DNA from: Sambucus nigra
Lineage: Eukaryota > Streptophyta > Magnoliopsida > Dipsacales > Adoxaceae
Assembly: GCA_949130495.1 (NCBI GenBank)
Contig: OX422218.1
Location: 41,548,651 to 41,612,650, forward strand
Direction of reading: 5' to 3'
DNA: 64,000 bases
The notes beneath the pieces were generated by a model, which worked only from the letters and a program-made list of their open reading frames with translations, had not been told where the DNA came from and searched no databases. Shown in pieces: positions 36,011-48,421 of this stretch (the stretch's first letter is position 1; each line of letters begins with the position of its first letter). The translations under genes were made by a program, and so were the position numbers.

Positions 36011-36024
36011 TGGTATCAGAGCAT
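36011..36024 (+). other. primer-binding site of Tekay-2
   Basis: TGGTATCAGAGCAT, matching initiator methionine tRNA, two bases after the 5' LTR. Confidence 0.9.
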
Positions 36025-36200
36025 CAGGTTCTAATGTCCATAGGATCTGTACGGCTTACTACGATTCAGCGTAACGTTTGTTTGTATTAGAGCACTACTA
36101 TTAGGATTGTTGATTCAAAATTTCCACGGTTGTGTTATCGTACTTCTACTCTTAAATTTTGTATAAACTGTGTACTTATACAATTTGAATCTTATTTCAG

Positions 36201-37082
36201 ATGCCACCAAGGAGACAAAGAGCAGAGAGGGCTGAAGCCAGAGAGGAGGTGAGGGAGGCTCATCAGGAGACACAGGTACCGATACCACCACCCCCACCCG
36301 AGTTAATCTCCACTACTCAGGTTGCAGTGATGGTAGCTCAGGTTGTCGAGACAGCTATGAGGGACATGGCAGCCCACTTTCCTCAGCCTCAAGTACCTCC
36401 CCCTGTGGCACCGGTAGTGCAAGTTCTAGCAGGACCATATACTTGGAAGCGAGTCAGGGAGACATTTCAGAAAGGACACGCACCCGAGTTTCAGGGCAGT
36501 ACCGATGTAGTGGAAGCGTGCAACTGGAAGAAAAATATCCAGCACCACTTGCGCATGCTAGAGTGCAGCGGGGTACAGGAACAGATGCTAGACTCTTTCC
36601 GTCGGTCTGGAGAGGCCCTACAGTGGTGGGAGTCAGTTACCACCACCGAGGAGAGAGATACTTTGACTATTTCTGAGTTTTGGGTGCGGTTTGACCGCAA
36701 GTATTTCCCTCAAGCAGTAGAGTCAGAGATGAGGAAGAAGTTCAGCGAAGTGGTTCAGGGCGATCGCTCAGTTGCTGACTACGAGGAGGAATTTGCCCGC
36801 TTGGCCAATTTTGGGCCAAACGAGGTGAACAATGAGGAGAGGAAGAAGTCCAAATTTATGGAGGGCCTAACCTGGAGAATCAGACAGCATTTGATTGGTA
36901 ATCCGGCGTTGGTAACCTACATGGATGTCGTCAATGCCGCTCTACTACACTGTCAGGATCACCGTTTTCATACGAAGGGAAATAAGAGGGGTGAGCCTAG
37001 CCAACCGGGCAAGGTGGATGGAGGTAGTGGCAGCAACGCATCCCAGCAACAAACAGCAGGCCAGATAGGGCAGGATTCCTGA
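36201..37082 (+). pseudogene. Tekay-2 gag, ends at a premature stop
   Basis: The frame starts at MPPRRQRAERAEARE and encodes 293 residues. The retrotransposon gag domain spans roughly residues 95-235 (WWESV, FDRKYFPQ, YEEEFARL, KFMEGLTWRIR). The stop at 37,080 probably derives from TGG. The same frame continues beyond it through a QG-rich stretch to a CCHC zinc knuckle at 37,275-37,316 (CFTCGQ, stop, GHKSRNC), which is therefore cut off. Gag assembles the virus-like particle and the knuckle binds RNA. Confidence 0.85.
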
Positions 37083-37395
37083 CAGGGAAACTCTGCCAAG
37101 AAGTTTAAGCACGGGAGGCATCGCTTTGACCGGCAGGGCCATCAGGGTCCTCAGCAACCAGTCCCTCAGGGTCGACAGGGCCAGGGTAATCAAAATGGGG
37201 GACAACAAGGCCAAGGATTACAGGGCCAATGTCAAGGCCAACAGGGCCAAGGACAGAGACAGTTCCAGGTTCAGTGTTTCACTTGTGGCCAGTAGGGTCA
37301 CAAGAGCAGAAATTGTCCACAGCCAGACAGGGCGCAACAACAGGGTGCCCAATAGGGGCAGCAGGTGCCATTAGCCCCATAGCAGTACATGCCCC

Positions 37396-40300
37396 ACAGC
37401 CAAGGCAGATGCAGTACGGGCGTGTGTTCAACATCCGTGATATTCCATTTCAGCCGGCACCTCCAGCACCGCCGGCAGTTGCGGTTATGTTTCCTATTCA
37501 TGGGCTTGAGGGGAGTATTTTATTTGACACGGGGGCTACGCATTCATTTATTTCCACTAGATTTGCACGGGCAGCCGGCCTATTAGCGACAGAAGACACT
37601 CATCTTATGTGTGTGGAGTCACCGATGGGTAGTGGGTCCCTTATACACTCGATTTGTAAGGGTGTGGACATTATGGTCGGGAGATTGAATCTAGCGACGG
37701 ACCTCCTAGTGCTGGATATGGAGGGATATGACGCCATCCTAGGCATGGATTGGTTGGCACATAATAGGGCAGTGGTAGATTATTATGAGAGGACCATCGT
37801 GTTCTCCATCCCGAGACAAGAGATGTTCCTTGTGGCAATGCCACTTCCCGAAGGAGGATCGCGAACTCATCTATATTATATTGAGGAGGAGACCTCACAA
37901 GGGGTTGTCGTTTCTCTGGACTCAATCCCAGTTGTGAGGGATTTTGAGGATGTCTTTCAGGAGATACCAGGGTTACCACCTAGAAGAGAGATAGAGTTCG
38001 TTATTGATCTAGCATTGGGGACGAGACCGATTGCCAGAGCACCGTATCGCATGGCTCCTTCGGAGATGCGGGAACTGAGAGAACAGATTCAACAGCTATT
38101 AGGACAGGGTTTCATTCGATGGAGTACACCACCATGGGGTGCGCCGGTGTTATTTGTGAAGAAAAGAGATGGTTCACTTCGGCTGTGTGTAGATTACGGA
38201 GAGCTGAACAAAGTGATGATACGTAATAAGTATCCATTGTCGAGGATTGACGACTTGTTTGATCAATTGAGATGGGCTGCATAGTTCTCGAAGATCGATT
38301 TGAGGTCGGGTTACCATCAATTGCGCATTCGTGAAGAGGATGTACCTAAGACCGCTTTCCTGTCGCGGTATGGGTCATACGAGTTCAGAGTGATGCCTTT
38401 TGGGCTAACTAATGCGCCGACAGTATTCATGGATCTCATGAACAGGGTGTTCAGGGAGTTTTTTGATCAGTTTGTGATTGTATTCATACACGACATTCTA
38501 ATTTACTCTCGTACGGAGGAGGAACATGCAGAATACTTACGATTGGTTCTACAGACATTGCGGAACCATCAGTTGTACGCCAAATTTGAGAAATGTGGAT
38601 TTTGGCTTCGTGAGGTTCAGTTCCTAGGCCACGTCGTATCTAGTAGAGGCATTGCGGTTGACCCGAGTAAGGTATCGACGGTGAGGGAGTGGGGGCAGCC
38701 CACGACACCGACAAAAATTTGCAGTTTCTTGGGATTGGCTGGTTATTATCGTCACTTCATCAAAGGATTCTCAAAAATTGCCGGAACATTGACGAATCTA
38801 ACTCGGAAGGGAATTCCCTTCGTATGGAGTGACAGTTGCCAGTTAGCATTTGATGAACTAAAAGACAAGTTGAGATCAGCCCCCGTTCTTGCCTTGCCTA
38901 GGAGCGGAGTGGAATACCGAGTCTATACTGATGCGTCCTTACAAGGACTTGGGGGTGTATTACAGCAGGAGGAGAAGGCTATTGCTTATGCATTCTGAAA
39001 GCTTAAGCCACATGAGAAGAATTACCCCACCCATGACCTCGAGTTGGCAGCGGTTGTTTTTGCATTGAGAATATGGAGGCACTATCTTCTGGGCGAGCAG
39101 TTCACGCTATTCACGGATCATAAGTCATTGCAGTATCTGTTCACTTAGAAGGACCTGAATATAAGGCAAAGAAGGTGGCTTGAATTCGTGAAGGACTACC
39201 AATTTGATATACAGTATCATCCTGGTAAGGCTAATGTGGTGGCAGATGCGTTAAGCAGAAGACCTATCGGGGAGTTAGCAGGAGTTTGGAAGGCGAAGTG
39301 GAGTGAACTCCGACACGAGGATGAAATGGCGAGAGCATGCATGGCAGTTCTAGCTATCACTCCCGAGAACGTTATGCGGGTAGTGAGGGCACAGGCAGAA
39401 GACCCATTTTGTCAGGACAAAGTACGGCAGTTACTGACCAAGGGGGCAGAGTTCTACTCCATCAGTTCAGAGGGTAGACTAAATTTCAACGGTAGGATGA
39501 TAGTACCCGAAGATGATGATTTGAGGCATGTCGTTATGACAGAGTCTCACGGATAAAAATTCTCGGTACATCCAGGTGGGGACAAAATGTACAAGGATAT
39601 GCGACGAGTATATTGGTGGTCAGGCATGAAACGAGATATTGCAGAGTTTGTCTCAAGGTGTGTTACATGTCAGCTCACGGAAGTTGACCATCAGAGACCT
39701 TCAGGGATGTTACAACCACTAGAGATTCCCGTGTGGAAGTGGGAGAGCATCTCAATGAACTTTATTACCGGGTTACCAACCTCACAAAAGGGTCACGATT
39801 CCATATGGGTGATAGTGGATCGTTTGACTAAGGTAGCCCATTTCTTACCGGTTCGTACGGATTATGATACTATGGGGTACGCGCACCTATTCATTTCAGA
39901 GATTGTTAAGCTGCATGGAGTTCCTATTAATATTGTGTCGGACCGAGATAAGATAATTGTGTCACATTTCTGGTAGAGCTTTCAAGAGGCCATGGGCACC
40001 GACTTACGGTTGAGTACGACATATCACCCACAGACGGACGGTCAGACGGAAAGAGTAAACCAGATGTTGGAGGACATGCTGAGAATGTGTATTCTAGATT
40101 TTGGGGGAAATTGGGAGCCATACCTCCCTTTAGTTGAGTTTGCGTATAATAACTATTACCAATTCACTATTGGCATGGCTCCATTCGAGGCGCTTTACGG
40201 GAGGCCTTGTCGTTCACCCGCCTGTTGGTTAGAGGTGGGGGATAACAAGCTATTGGGGCCAGAGATGATACAGGAGACTTCCTCCAAAATAGAGTTGATT

Positions 40301-40813
40301 CGAGGACGTATTTGAATAGCCCAAGATAGGCAGAAGAGTTATGCTGACGTCGGTAGGAGACATGTGGAATTAAATCTGGGCGACCAGGTGTTAATTCGGG
40401 TATCTCCTATGAAAGGGATTACGAGGTTTGGCAAAAAGGGGAAGTTAGCACCGAGATATGTGGGGCCGTTTCCTATCATTGAGAGAGTGGGACCGATAGC
40501 TTACAGATTGGGAATCCATGAGCATCTTCAGCGAATACACGATGTGTTCCATGTGGCATCGCTCAAGAAATACAAGAGGTGCGAGAGAGACTTCTGGCAC
40601 ATTCCACTGGAGGAGATTGATTTGCAGCCAGATGTCTCGTATGAAGAAAGACCCATGGCTATCCTGGATTATAGTGAGCGCAAACTAAGATCCAAAGTGG
40701 TACCCTTAGTGCGAGTACAGTGGGGACATCACAATATGGATGAGTCCACTTGGGAACGGGAGGAGGATATGCGAGAGCAATATCCAGAATTATTCACAGC
40801 AGGTATTTTCTAA
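37396..40813 (+). pseudogene. Tekay-2 pol: protease, RT, RNase H, integrase, chromodomain
   Basis: Pol is in a different frame from gag; the change happens near 37,385-37,405. Protease FDTGATHSF lies near 37,523. Reverse transcriptase ([10 protein letters not shown] near 38,190, [11 protein letters not shown] near 38,290, [10 protein letters not shown] near 38,392) has FIHD near 38,487 where FIDD is needed, so a catalytic aspartate is lost. RNase H starts near 38,925 (YTDAS). Integrase runs 39,560-40,310 with HHCC zinc finger, but MNF replaces MDF near 39,760, removing the first catalytic Asp. The chromodomain is at about 40,650-40,795. Premature stops: 38,282, 38,996, 39,146, 39,554, 39,974 and 40,313. 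The true stop is at 40,811. Confidence 0.9.
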
Positions 40814-40837
40814 TTTCGAGGACGAAATTCCTTTTGT

Positions 40838-40850
40838 AAGAGGGGAAGTA
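40838..40850 (+). other. polypurine tract of Tekay-2
   Basis: AAGAGGGGAAGTA directly before the 3' LTR. Confidence 0.85.
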
Positions 40851-43732
40851 TGTAACACCCCGTAATTCTGCTTAATTAGGAAAATACGTTTATTTAAATT
40901 ACGTGAGTAGAGTAAATTAATGTGAGTTTTATTTAAATTAAGTGAGTAGAGTAATTTAATATGATTAAATACGTTTTACTTAAATTACGTGAGTAGAGTA
41001 ATTTAATGTGAGTTTTATTTAAATTACGTGAGTAGAGTAATTTAATGTGATTTTTATTTAAATTACGTGAGTAGAGTAATTTAATATGATTAATTACATT
41101 ATATTTAAATTACGTGAGAAGAGTACTTTAATGAAATATAATGTTAATAAAGATGAATATGACGAGTAAAAAGTTACTAAATGTGAGTAGTAAAGTTTTA
41201 ATGTTGATAGGTACGGTCTAGTGCTGTATGGACGTACCGGAGTTATCTCAACCGAGTGTCGCGCGTAGGACAAAAATTAAGGATGAGAGTAGAAAGATAT
41301 TTAAGAGACTCAAACGATAATTTAGAGTCCACAGTTGATTGCGAAAGGGTCGAATTAGTTAAAATAGAGTACCCGGGGGTACTAGTTGAGTGCCGGGTCA
41401 TTTTCGGACTAAACCGGGACCATTCGGGGGCATTTTGGTCACTTTACAATTGTGGGTAAGTAGACCTACGAAATTTGAAACCTTATATCAGATTATAAGA
41501 GTGGAGGCTAGGGTTAGAAAGAACCAAAATACACCATAACCATTAGAGAAGAGAGTGAGACAATTTCCTAAGGCAAAAGAAGGAAAGAAGGCAAATTCTA
41601 AGGAGATTTCACCATAAAGTTATTGGAAAGGAGGATTGAAGGATCAAAATCATCAACCATCATCAACAACCACGAAATCAGACCCTACAAATCATAAGGC
41701 AAGTGGTTATTTGCAAAATAATTGAGTTATAATACCCATAATTAAGCTTTAGGAAGAACATGATTTTTAAGATATTCTTGGGAACAAACAATTGATTATG
41801 ATCCATGATTGGTAAGGATTTGCATGTAGGACGTTTTGAATTACCAAGTATGTTTATATCATAGAAAACTAGATGACAAATTCGTAAGAAAATCTGGAAT
41901 TTGGATGAAAGATATAAAGAATGCATTTTTAGGGTTCTTGAATATTAGAGAGATTTTTAGTTAATTTGGCCAAGATTTATAATGATTTTGTTGTTTTAAA
42001 TCGTTAGTAATCATCCCAGAACATGTATGAATGATTAGAAATTGTTGGTTATGAATATGGTGGATTATCATGAAAGATAGAGAAATAAAAATGGTGAACC
42101 CCATAGGAAGAAGATGAACTGGGTCTGTCACTGCTTGATCGATCGACCATATCCCCTCGATCGATCGACCCTGGCTGGACTTTAGAGAAATTTGTGAATA
42201 AATTTCTTTAATTACCGTCGCTTAATGGGAACCTTAGAAATGATATTTTACCTATGAGGGGACTTTATAATTACCAGTAGGTGTATCATTAGGTTTCTCC
42301 ACAAATGATTGAGTGGAAATTTTGGAGAAATGGATTGAAGAAAGAACGATCGGTTTAGCCTTATGTTGAGATTATTAGAAATTAAATTACGAAAATAGTG
42401 AGATTAAATTCCGGAAAGAAAATACGAGTAGGTTAAAATTAACATAACTACTGAATTAAGGGAGGGGTAACTAGGGCCCTTAGAGTTGCGTGAATACTCG
42501 AATAAATACAATAGTGAAATAAATTGTATTTTATAAGTATGGTGAATATAAGTAAAATATATTACGTACGGGTATGATTTGTTAGGTCGGGTGTGTACCT
42601 ACTAAATTATATAAAATGTTTGGGTTAAGAGAATATTACCTAAATTAATTATGTTAGGGTCGATGTGACATTCCGAACTAACATAAAATTATTATATATT
42701 TGGGGTCGATGAAAAATGCCGAACCAAACTTTTAACTGCTGTAACGATGAAAGAGTCCCGAACCAGAATATGTGTATATATTTATATTTTTAAATAGTTG
42801 GGGTCGATGGATCATTCTGAACCAACTTTCACTTGGGGTCAATGAATTATTCCGAACCAAGAGTCCTTTATGTGTAATAAAAGGATATGTTAGTGGTAAC
42901 TAATATTAAATACATTGTTGTGTGATAAAATGTATTCTATGGATATACTCTACTAATTTAGAATAGTAGACAATGAAATGAAATGTAAATATCTTAGTAA
43001 TAATTTATAGCGTGATGTAATTATTACAAGAATAAGGGCAACGAACAGTAAATAAGTTAACTACGTCTATGGGTAGTATAACTAGGTAGACTAAGTATCC
43101 TCGATAGTTACGTACTATGTAAGAGAGGTGAGGAAGCTCAAGGGAGTGTGCGAAACCTTAGTATGTGTAATCAATAACTTAATTGTGATAACTGCTTGCA
43201 AAATATTTTCAAATGTTTTGAGTACTAACTCTTGCTATGTAAAATTTTAAAACCCTTTTAGGTGCCCAACCACAGGGACACCCAGCATGATTTCATTCCA
43301 AAGATTTGGGAGCCGCAGGACGTGTGGATGGTGCGGGGATTGTTTAGACGTTTCCTCTTTTTTTTTCAGTTCTAGTGCAGGATCTCAGCTTTAATATTCT
43401 TAGTTGGGACATGTTGTTCCACCTTTACTATTACAGTTTATTTTAGTTATGGATTTGTAGTTGTCTTTTATTGGCCGTGGTTTTCCGCAAGACTTTACCT
43501 GCTTTCAGAGTATTTTTACAAACTGCTTATTTATTTCTAGAATTTTGTAATGTGGTTGTATGGTTAGTTTTCTGTTTAAGAAGGATAAAATTTGGCAACC
43601 GTTTAATTTCATTTAGGTGGTTAGTATATTAAAAGGCGTTCGACAGTGATGCTAAGAATGAACCATTCAAGAAACCTGTTTAAATTAAAATAAGGCTTGG
43701 TCACCCAAGGTTTAATTAGGAGGGGTGTCACA
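40851..43732 (+). mobile_element. 3' LTR of Tekay-2
   Basis: Partner of 33,078-36,008 with the same ends and internal features. The hairpin array is at 42,651-42,861. Confidence 0.95.
42651..42861 (+). repeat. five-hairpin array, Tekay-2 3' LTR
   Basis: Same array as 34,928-35,138. Unit 2 here is TTTGG/CCAAA with full pairing and a consensus loop, while the other LTR has CCGAA (a G-U pair). Unit 3 has lost its left arm here (CTGCTG). Confidence 0.8.
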
Positions 43733-43737
43733 GTTAC

Positions 43738-45999
43738 CTCTTCCTCTTTGACCTTCGTCCTCGTCTTATTCTCCCAATACATTCTCTCTCTCCTCATCTT
43801 CCTCATCTTCATCACCAGCATCAATAACAGCATGCTCATCAGGCAGTTCATCCTTGTCGGACTCAGACGATCCCTCCATCACGAACTTAAGAGGACCCAT
43901 TGCCTTTCTTTTCTTACCACTACCAGCAGTGAGAGGATCATACGAGAAGCCATTTAGGCCGACATAAACACCCTATCTTCTTCACTAAAATTCTCCCAGG
44001 TTTGGAGAAGCTGATCAAACATTGAGCTCGCCTCTTAGGCGACTTTGGGATCAGTTGCACGGTCGGTTGGAGGCTGGGGGATGGTTTGGAGTTTCTTCAA
44101 AGGCTCCTTTCGGGTGTCCCTAACCACTTCCCTAGATGAGCCAATGCGCGGGGATTTAGTTCCTTTAACTGGGCTCGAGGGACGAGGGGCAATGGCAGTA
44201 ACCTCGACTGGAAGGGAGACTTTATTTTTTTTTTCACAACTTCCTGGTCCAAGGCGCTACTAGGGGTAGTTCGGAGGGAACACTGGTATTAGCAGTACTA
44301 TGAGAAAAAATAGATGATGAGTTGGTGCAATTTCTTAAACCCAACTCTGTGGGTGGGAATCTCTCAACTTTAGGGTATCGGGGTTCCTTTAAAATGCTAA
44401 TTTGAAAATGGACTAGTTGGTTCATCCAAAAAACATTCAGGTACATAGCCGACCTCTTCCCTCAATTATTTTGTCTCATGGCCACGAGATTGGCTGGATA
44501 AATGGAACACGGACTTACGACGACCAAAGTCAGATAGTTAGAATAGGCAAAAGAAAACTTTGTTGGTTTTTCACGGGTGAAATGACTCAGTAGAGGGGCT
44601 CCTTGGTCATAGTCGAATTGAATGGCAACATAATAGGGGATATAAACAGAATAAAAATAATACCACTATGTGAATGAGTGCATGTAATAAGGGATTAGCA
44701 AAAGGGGTACATTGTTCTCGAGAAAATTCCTAGCAACAGCTTCATTAATAGGGGCAATGGGGCATTCCTCCTCAACAAAAAAGTCAATTGTAAAAATTGA
44801 TCCACCCTAAAATAGGGGAGAGGTAACAACCTTTTTGATCGATCGATCAAAGAAACAAGGGGATTCTTAACACTTTTATTATTCCAACAACAAATACGGG
44901 GGAACCTTGTGGGCTGAGAATCGGGGCAGTTACCCGCAGGAGCATAATTGGGAAAGTGGGCGTAAAGGAAAGTTGTTAAAAGGATATTGTTGGCATAATT
45001 AGAGACATCAAAGCTACCGATGCTCCATACAGAGTTCGTCGCCATACGATACAACCAAGTGTACAAAGATCCAAGAACGATAGCAGTAAGGGGGAGCTTC
45101 ACGCCACTCGGCATCCGCACATCCACGTTGATTAAGTCCTTTTGGCGGCAGTCATGGAACTTGCTCGAAAGGTATATTTTCGATAGCATCACCCAAATAT
45201 AGCCTACCAACTCTAGTTTGGAATCAAAGCTCTTTCCTGTGAGCGTCTATTTAAACACCTATTTCCCTAGGGGATTCTCTTTGGCCGCCTCACGGACCCT
45301 AATAACGGCTTTCTCTTAGATGAAATAAAAGTATCGAATCACTTCAGAAGAGGTTCACTTGTTGTAAGTGACCATAAAATCCTTTACCACATCCTCTAGC
45401 TCATATCTCACAGCTTTCTCCTCGCTGGAGATGGACTCCTCAAAGAAAGTATCAAAACTGACATCTTTCAATCCCAGAAGCTCACAAACATCTTCCTAGG
45501 TGATTGTGAGCTCACCCCATGTGGCCACAAAAGTGTGTGACCTATGGCTCCAACGAGAAATCAGCAAATGGCTCGCGGTATTAGTTTTGGCAAGGGTAAG
45601 ATCACCCGGTCAGAGAGAGCAAGAGAGACCAATAAGAGTTAAGTGAACAGAGTACTTTGAATATATATACTTAGACCAAGGGCCCAACCCCTCGCAAGCA
45701 CCAGAGGAAGCTTCAAACTCCACCTTCGAATAAGGGAAATAACCTCATTCAATGTGAAAATGAGTAACAGTAGCGGTGGGGATATACGCAAATTCTTCAG
45801 CGTCCTGACCCTCCTCCATTAACAGCTTAGGATCCTCAGTTGGCACTAGTTCACCAGGAAACCTCTCATCCATCTGCCAGAAGCGATCTTCCTCACCAAA
45901 GTATGGGGCATGGTGGTAGCGTGACCACCGATGTTGGCACGCTAGAGTATCAGGAAAAGCACTCATGGAGGATTGGGTTCGCTCCACGACAGGTGCCAT
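43738..45999 (-). pseudogene. antisense plant mobile domain (PMD) gene of Tat-B, 5' part
   Basis: The minus strand opens at 45,999 (MAPVVERTQSSMSAF). A long frame with stops at 45,745, about 45,611, 45,496 and several later ones carries the plant mobile domain (PF10536-type): SRWSHRSHTFVATWGELTIT, EDVCELLGLKD (about 45,470-45,560), LVGYIWVMLSKIYLS, VLGSLYTWLYRM and the C-terminal PYYVAIQFDYDQGAP (about 44,590-44,635). The frame changes in an A-run at about 44,775-44,782. A disordered linker and an acidic stretch (GDEDEEDEERE, 43,790-43,830) lead to the Tekay-2 target site. PMD proteins act in silencing and genome stability, and PMD copies are known in transposons. Whether this one ever worked for the element is unknown. 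Confidence 0.75.
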
Positions 46000-46514
46000 G
46001 GAAGTTTAGAGAGAATGGGACGAAAGGTCAAGTTGGAGGAGTGAAATATGTAAAGATAGCAAACTTTCGCAAAAGCTCAACATAAGAGAATAAAAACCCA
46101 AAGGTGATTGCTTGAAATGAGGATACCCCTTTTTATTGGGGCAACACGGACTCCAAAAGACAGCAAAAAGGCAATACTTTATAAAGCGTAGTAATGAAAG
46201 GTTTAGCTTACGTGGCTGTTCAGCATGCACAGCTATAGAAAATCAAAGTCTGCAATGATGACGCTTTAGAGGGGGACGCACAGTTTGGAAGAGTTGTCTA
46301 CACGTGCGCACCCTGGGGTTGCCGCGTGTCGTAATACGGAAGAAGAAATGACAATTCCATTTAAAGAGGCACGTTTGGAGTCTTGTCTACCTTGGGGAAC
46401 GAAGAGCTTTGGGGGAGATTTTAATAAAACTCTTCATTTTCCCTAAGTAAAAGACTAATGATCAATAAAAAGGTTTCGTACAGATATTTCTTCATGAAAT
46501 AAATATATATCTCT
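46000..46514. other. leader/promoter region of the antisense gene and 3' end of Tat-B
   Basis: No coding signal. It holds a TATA-like palindrome at 46,177-46,186 in a suitable place for the antisense gene and ends at the polypurine tract of Tat-B. Confidence 0.4.
46177..46186 (-). promoter_or_regulatory. possible TATA box of the antisense PMD gene
   Basis: CTTTATAAAG is a palindrome about 180 bp upstream of the start codon at 45,999. The assignment is by position only. Confidence 0.35.
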
Positions 46515-46527
46515 ACGAAGGGGCAAA
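46515..46527 (+). other. polypurine tract of Tat-B
   Basis: ACGAAGGGGCAAA directly before TGTAGGGGGTCCCC, the start of the right LTR. Confidence 0.6.
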
Positions 46528-46889
46528 TGTAGGGGGTCCCCACCAAAGGGATGGTTAACTTAGTCAAGAAGATTTATTGGCTAACGAAGAAAGAGAAACA
46601 ATGCTTCCCTATAGACCCACCTCGAATATTCTTCACAGAAGTGGCTCGAAGGACCCAACTCAAAGATTCTTCACGGAAGTGGCTCAAAGATTCTTCATAG
46701 GAGTGGCTCTAGAGACCCACCTCAAAGATTCTTCAAATAAGTAGCTCGAAGAATCCAATTCGAAGGATCCCATTCGTAGATCCAATTATAATAAGTAATA
46801 GAATACTCTGTCATTTACTTTGTCTTATAAATATATGATGAGTGAGGTTGCTTGGTACCTGCGAGGGACCATGCCTGGCAGAGCATGGA
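46528..46889 (+). mobile_element. 3' LTR of Tat-B, left piece
   Basis: Matches the 5' LTR from the AATGCTTCCCTATAG block on, with a rearranged 38-bp repeat array at 46,618-46,760 and TATAAATA at 46,826-46,833. It is cut by the element at 46,890. Confidence 0.75.
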
Positions 46890-48174
46890 TGTAACACCCC
46901 ACACGCCCGAGAAGAGACACGCGGCGTGCTATTATAATAAAAACTAAACTAAAACCATCAACAAAAATATAGGGCATCTAAATGTCAACAATATAAAAAC
47001 AACGAATCGACAATTCTTCTATCTCCACATAAAGATTACATTGGCGATTCTCTGAAATAGGAAATTTTCTAACTAAAATTACACCACTAATAAATACATC
47101 AAAATACATCTTCCAAGCCATGCTCTAAAATATTTTTCCAAAATAGCCCATAGCGTCCCATTCCACACTAACCTACAAAACAAAAGATATTAGGAGAAGT
47201 ACACAATATTACAGGAATATATGCTTAAAAATAATTAGCACGGTGAATAAATCGCAACAATATGAATCGTGTATACTAATCAAATGCAATACTCAAGCAT
47301 TATATCAATATTAATTCCTCAACAACACATCAATGAGTAACTAGGCCTCACATCACCATGCCTATGCATTCCTAAGCATATCCGGATTTTGGACTATTGG
47401 CAGGTGCCCATTCTCCGTTCCATATTAAAATCTCATGACACGACGCTCAAACCACAATACAATATACCGCAATAAATCAATATCAAGATTCCCAACAATT
47501 TTCTGATTTCAAAATAATATCATAATTCAACATGAGTGAAATCGACACAGAAAACAAACTGAATACCCTCGAGAGAATCTATGGGCATATTGTATAAGCC
47601 CCGTACTTCAAAGTCATCACATGAATTGACACATAATTTCAACCTCAAAATTTGATCGCACCATTACGTTCCTCTCGCAAAAATAATCCAATCATGTTAC
47701 AGCCCCAACACGAGATAACCCTAAATAGGCTACCAAATCTAAGGTTGAACAATGAGTAAAATAGGGGATAGGGTTTGCATATAGAGGTAGAGGAAATAAA
47801 ATATATATTCTATATTTTTGTGTTTGTGAAAAAGTAGTTAAAAGTCCACACACGCCTTATTTTTATGGGGAAAATAATGAATTTGAAAAAACTCCAACTC
47901 TTCAAAAAAATAAATCTGCCGACTCAAATCTGGGCATAGTCGATCGATCGACTCCCAGCGTCCATCGATCGACCCTACAGGTCTGGCGACAGTTCCCCCC
48001 AAAAGTGCCTACAAGGAAAACATAATTAAAAATTCATTTCAAATCTGATTTCAATTCTCCTTGAACTTTTATTCTTCTAAAATCATAACCAACATATTTA
48101 ACCAATAAAAATTATCAAATCCAAAAATTCCAATTAATTAAAAAAATACCCATTTAAAAATCCGAGTTGTTACA
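46890..48174 (-). mobile_element. 3' LTR of the non-autonomous element
   Basis: On the plus strand it starts TGTAACACCCCAC and ends GAGTTGTTACA. It contains a GATCGATCGAC pair at 47,940-47,975 and a TATTTTTAT stretch near 47,850. Confidence 0.85.
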
Positions 48175-48407
48175 TACTTCCCCAGTAGCAAAATAATTTT
48201 GCCCTCGTAATTAGACAAAGCCTAATGCTAAAAAAACAGGCCACACCAACAATAAATTTCATCTCCAAAAATCAACTTAAATACCTCTCATCTAACCTCT
48301 ATGTCTAACATGATTTATCACCAAAAAAAATTCTATTTAAACAAAAAACATGCATAACCCGCATGCTAGACCCAAAACCTAAGACCCGAGGGTTCTCGTA
48401 TACTAAA

Positions 48408-48419
48408 GCTCTGATACCA
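48408..48419 (-). other. primer-binding site of the non-autonomous element
   Basis: TGGTATCAGAGC on the minus strand, two bases after the LTR end at 48,422. Confidence 0.85.
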
Positions 48420-48421
48420 TC

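Larger units (their letters stand above)
33078..43732 (+). mobile_element. decayed Tekay/Del-type element Tekay-2
   Basis: A complete LTR retrotransposon on the plus strand, 10,655 bp, with target duplication GTTAC at 33,073-33,077 and 43,733-43,737. The LTRs are 2,931 bp (33,078-36,008) and 2,882 bp (40,851-43,732). Part of the length difference is a 49-bp-scale indel in a GATCGATCGAC cluster near 34,375. It has a primer-binding site, gag, pol with many stops, and a polypurine tract. The LTRs differ at many sites, so it is clearly older than Tekay-1. It interrupts the antisense PMD gene of Tat-B. Confidence 0.95.

Noticed and set aside
36011..36024. TGGTATCAGAGC sites considered as tRNA gene fragments
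   Set aside because: They are primer-binding sites complementary to the 3' end of initiator methionine tRNA and no tRNA cloverleaf surrounds them.
44836..44850. GATCGATCGATC considered as another LTR promoter motif
   Set aside because: It lies in the coding part of the antisense PMD gene (reading LIDRS) as a single copy, not in an LTR cluster.
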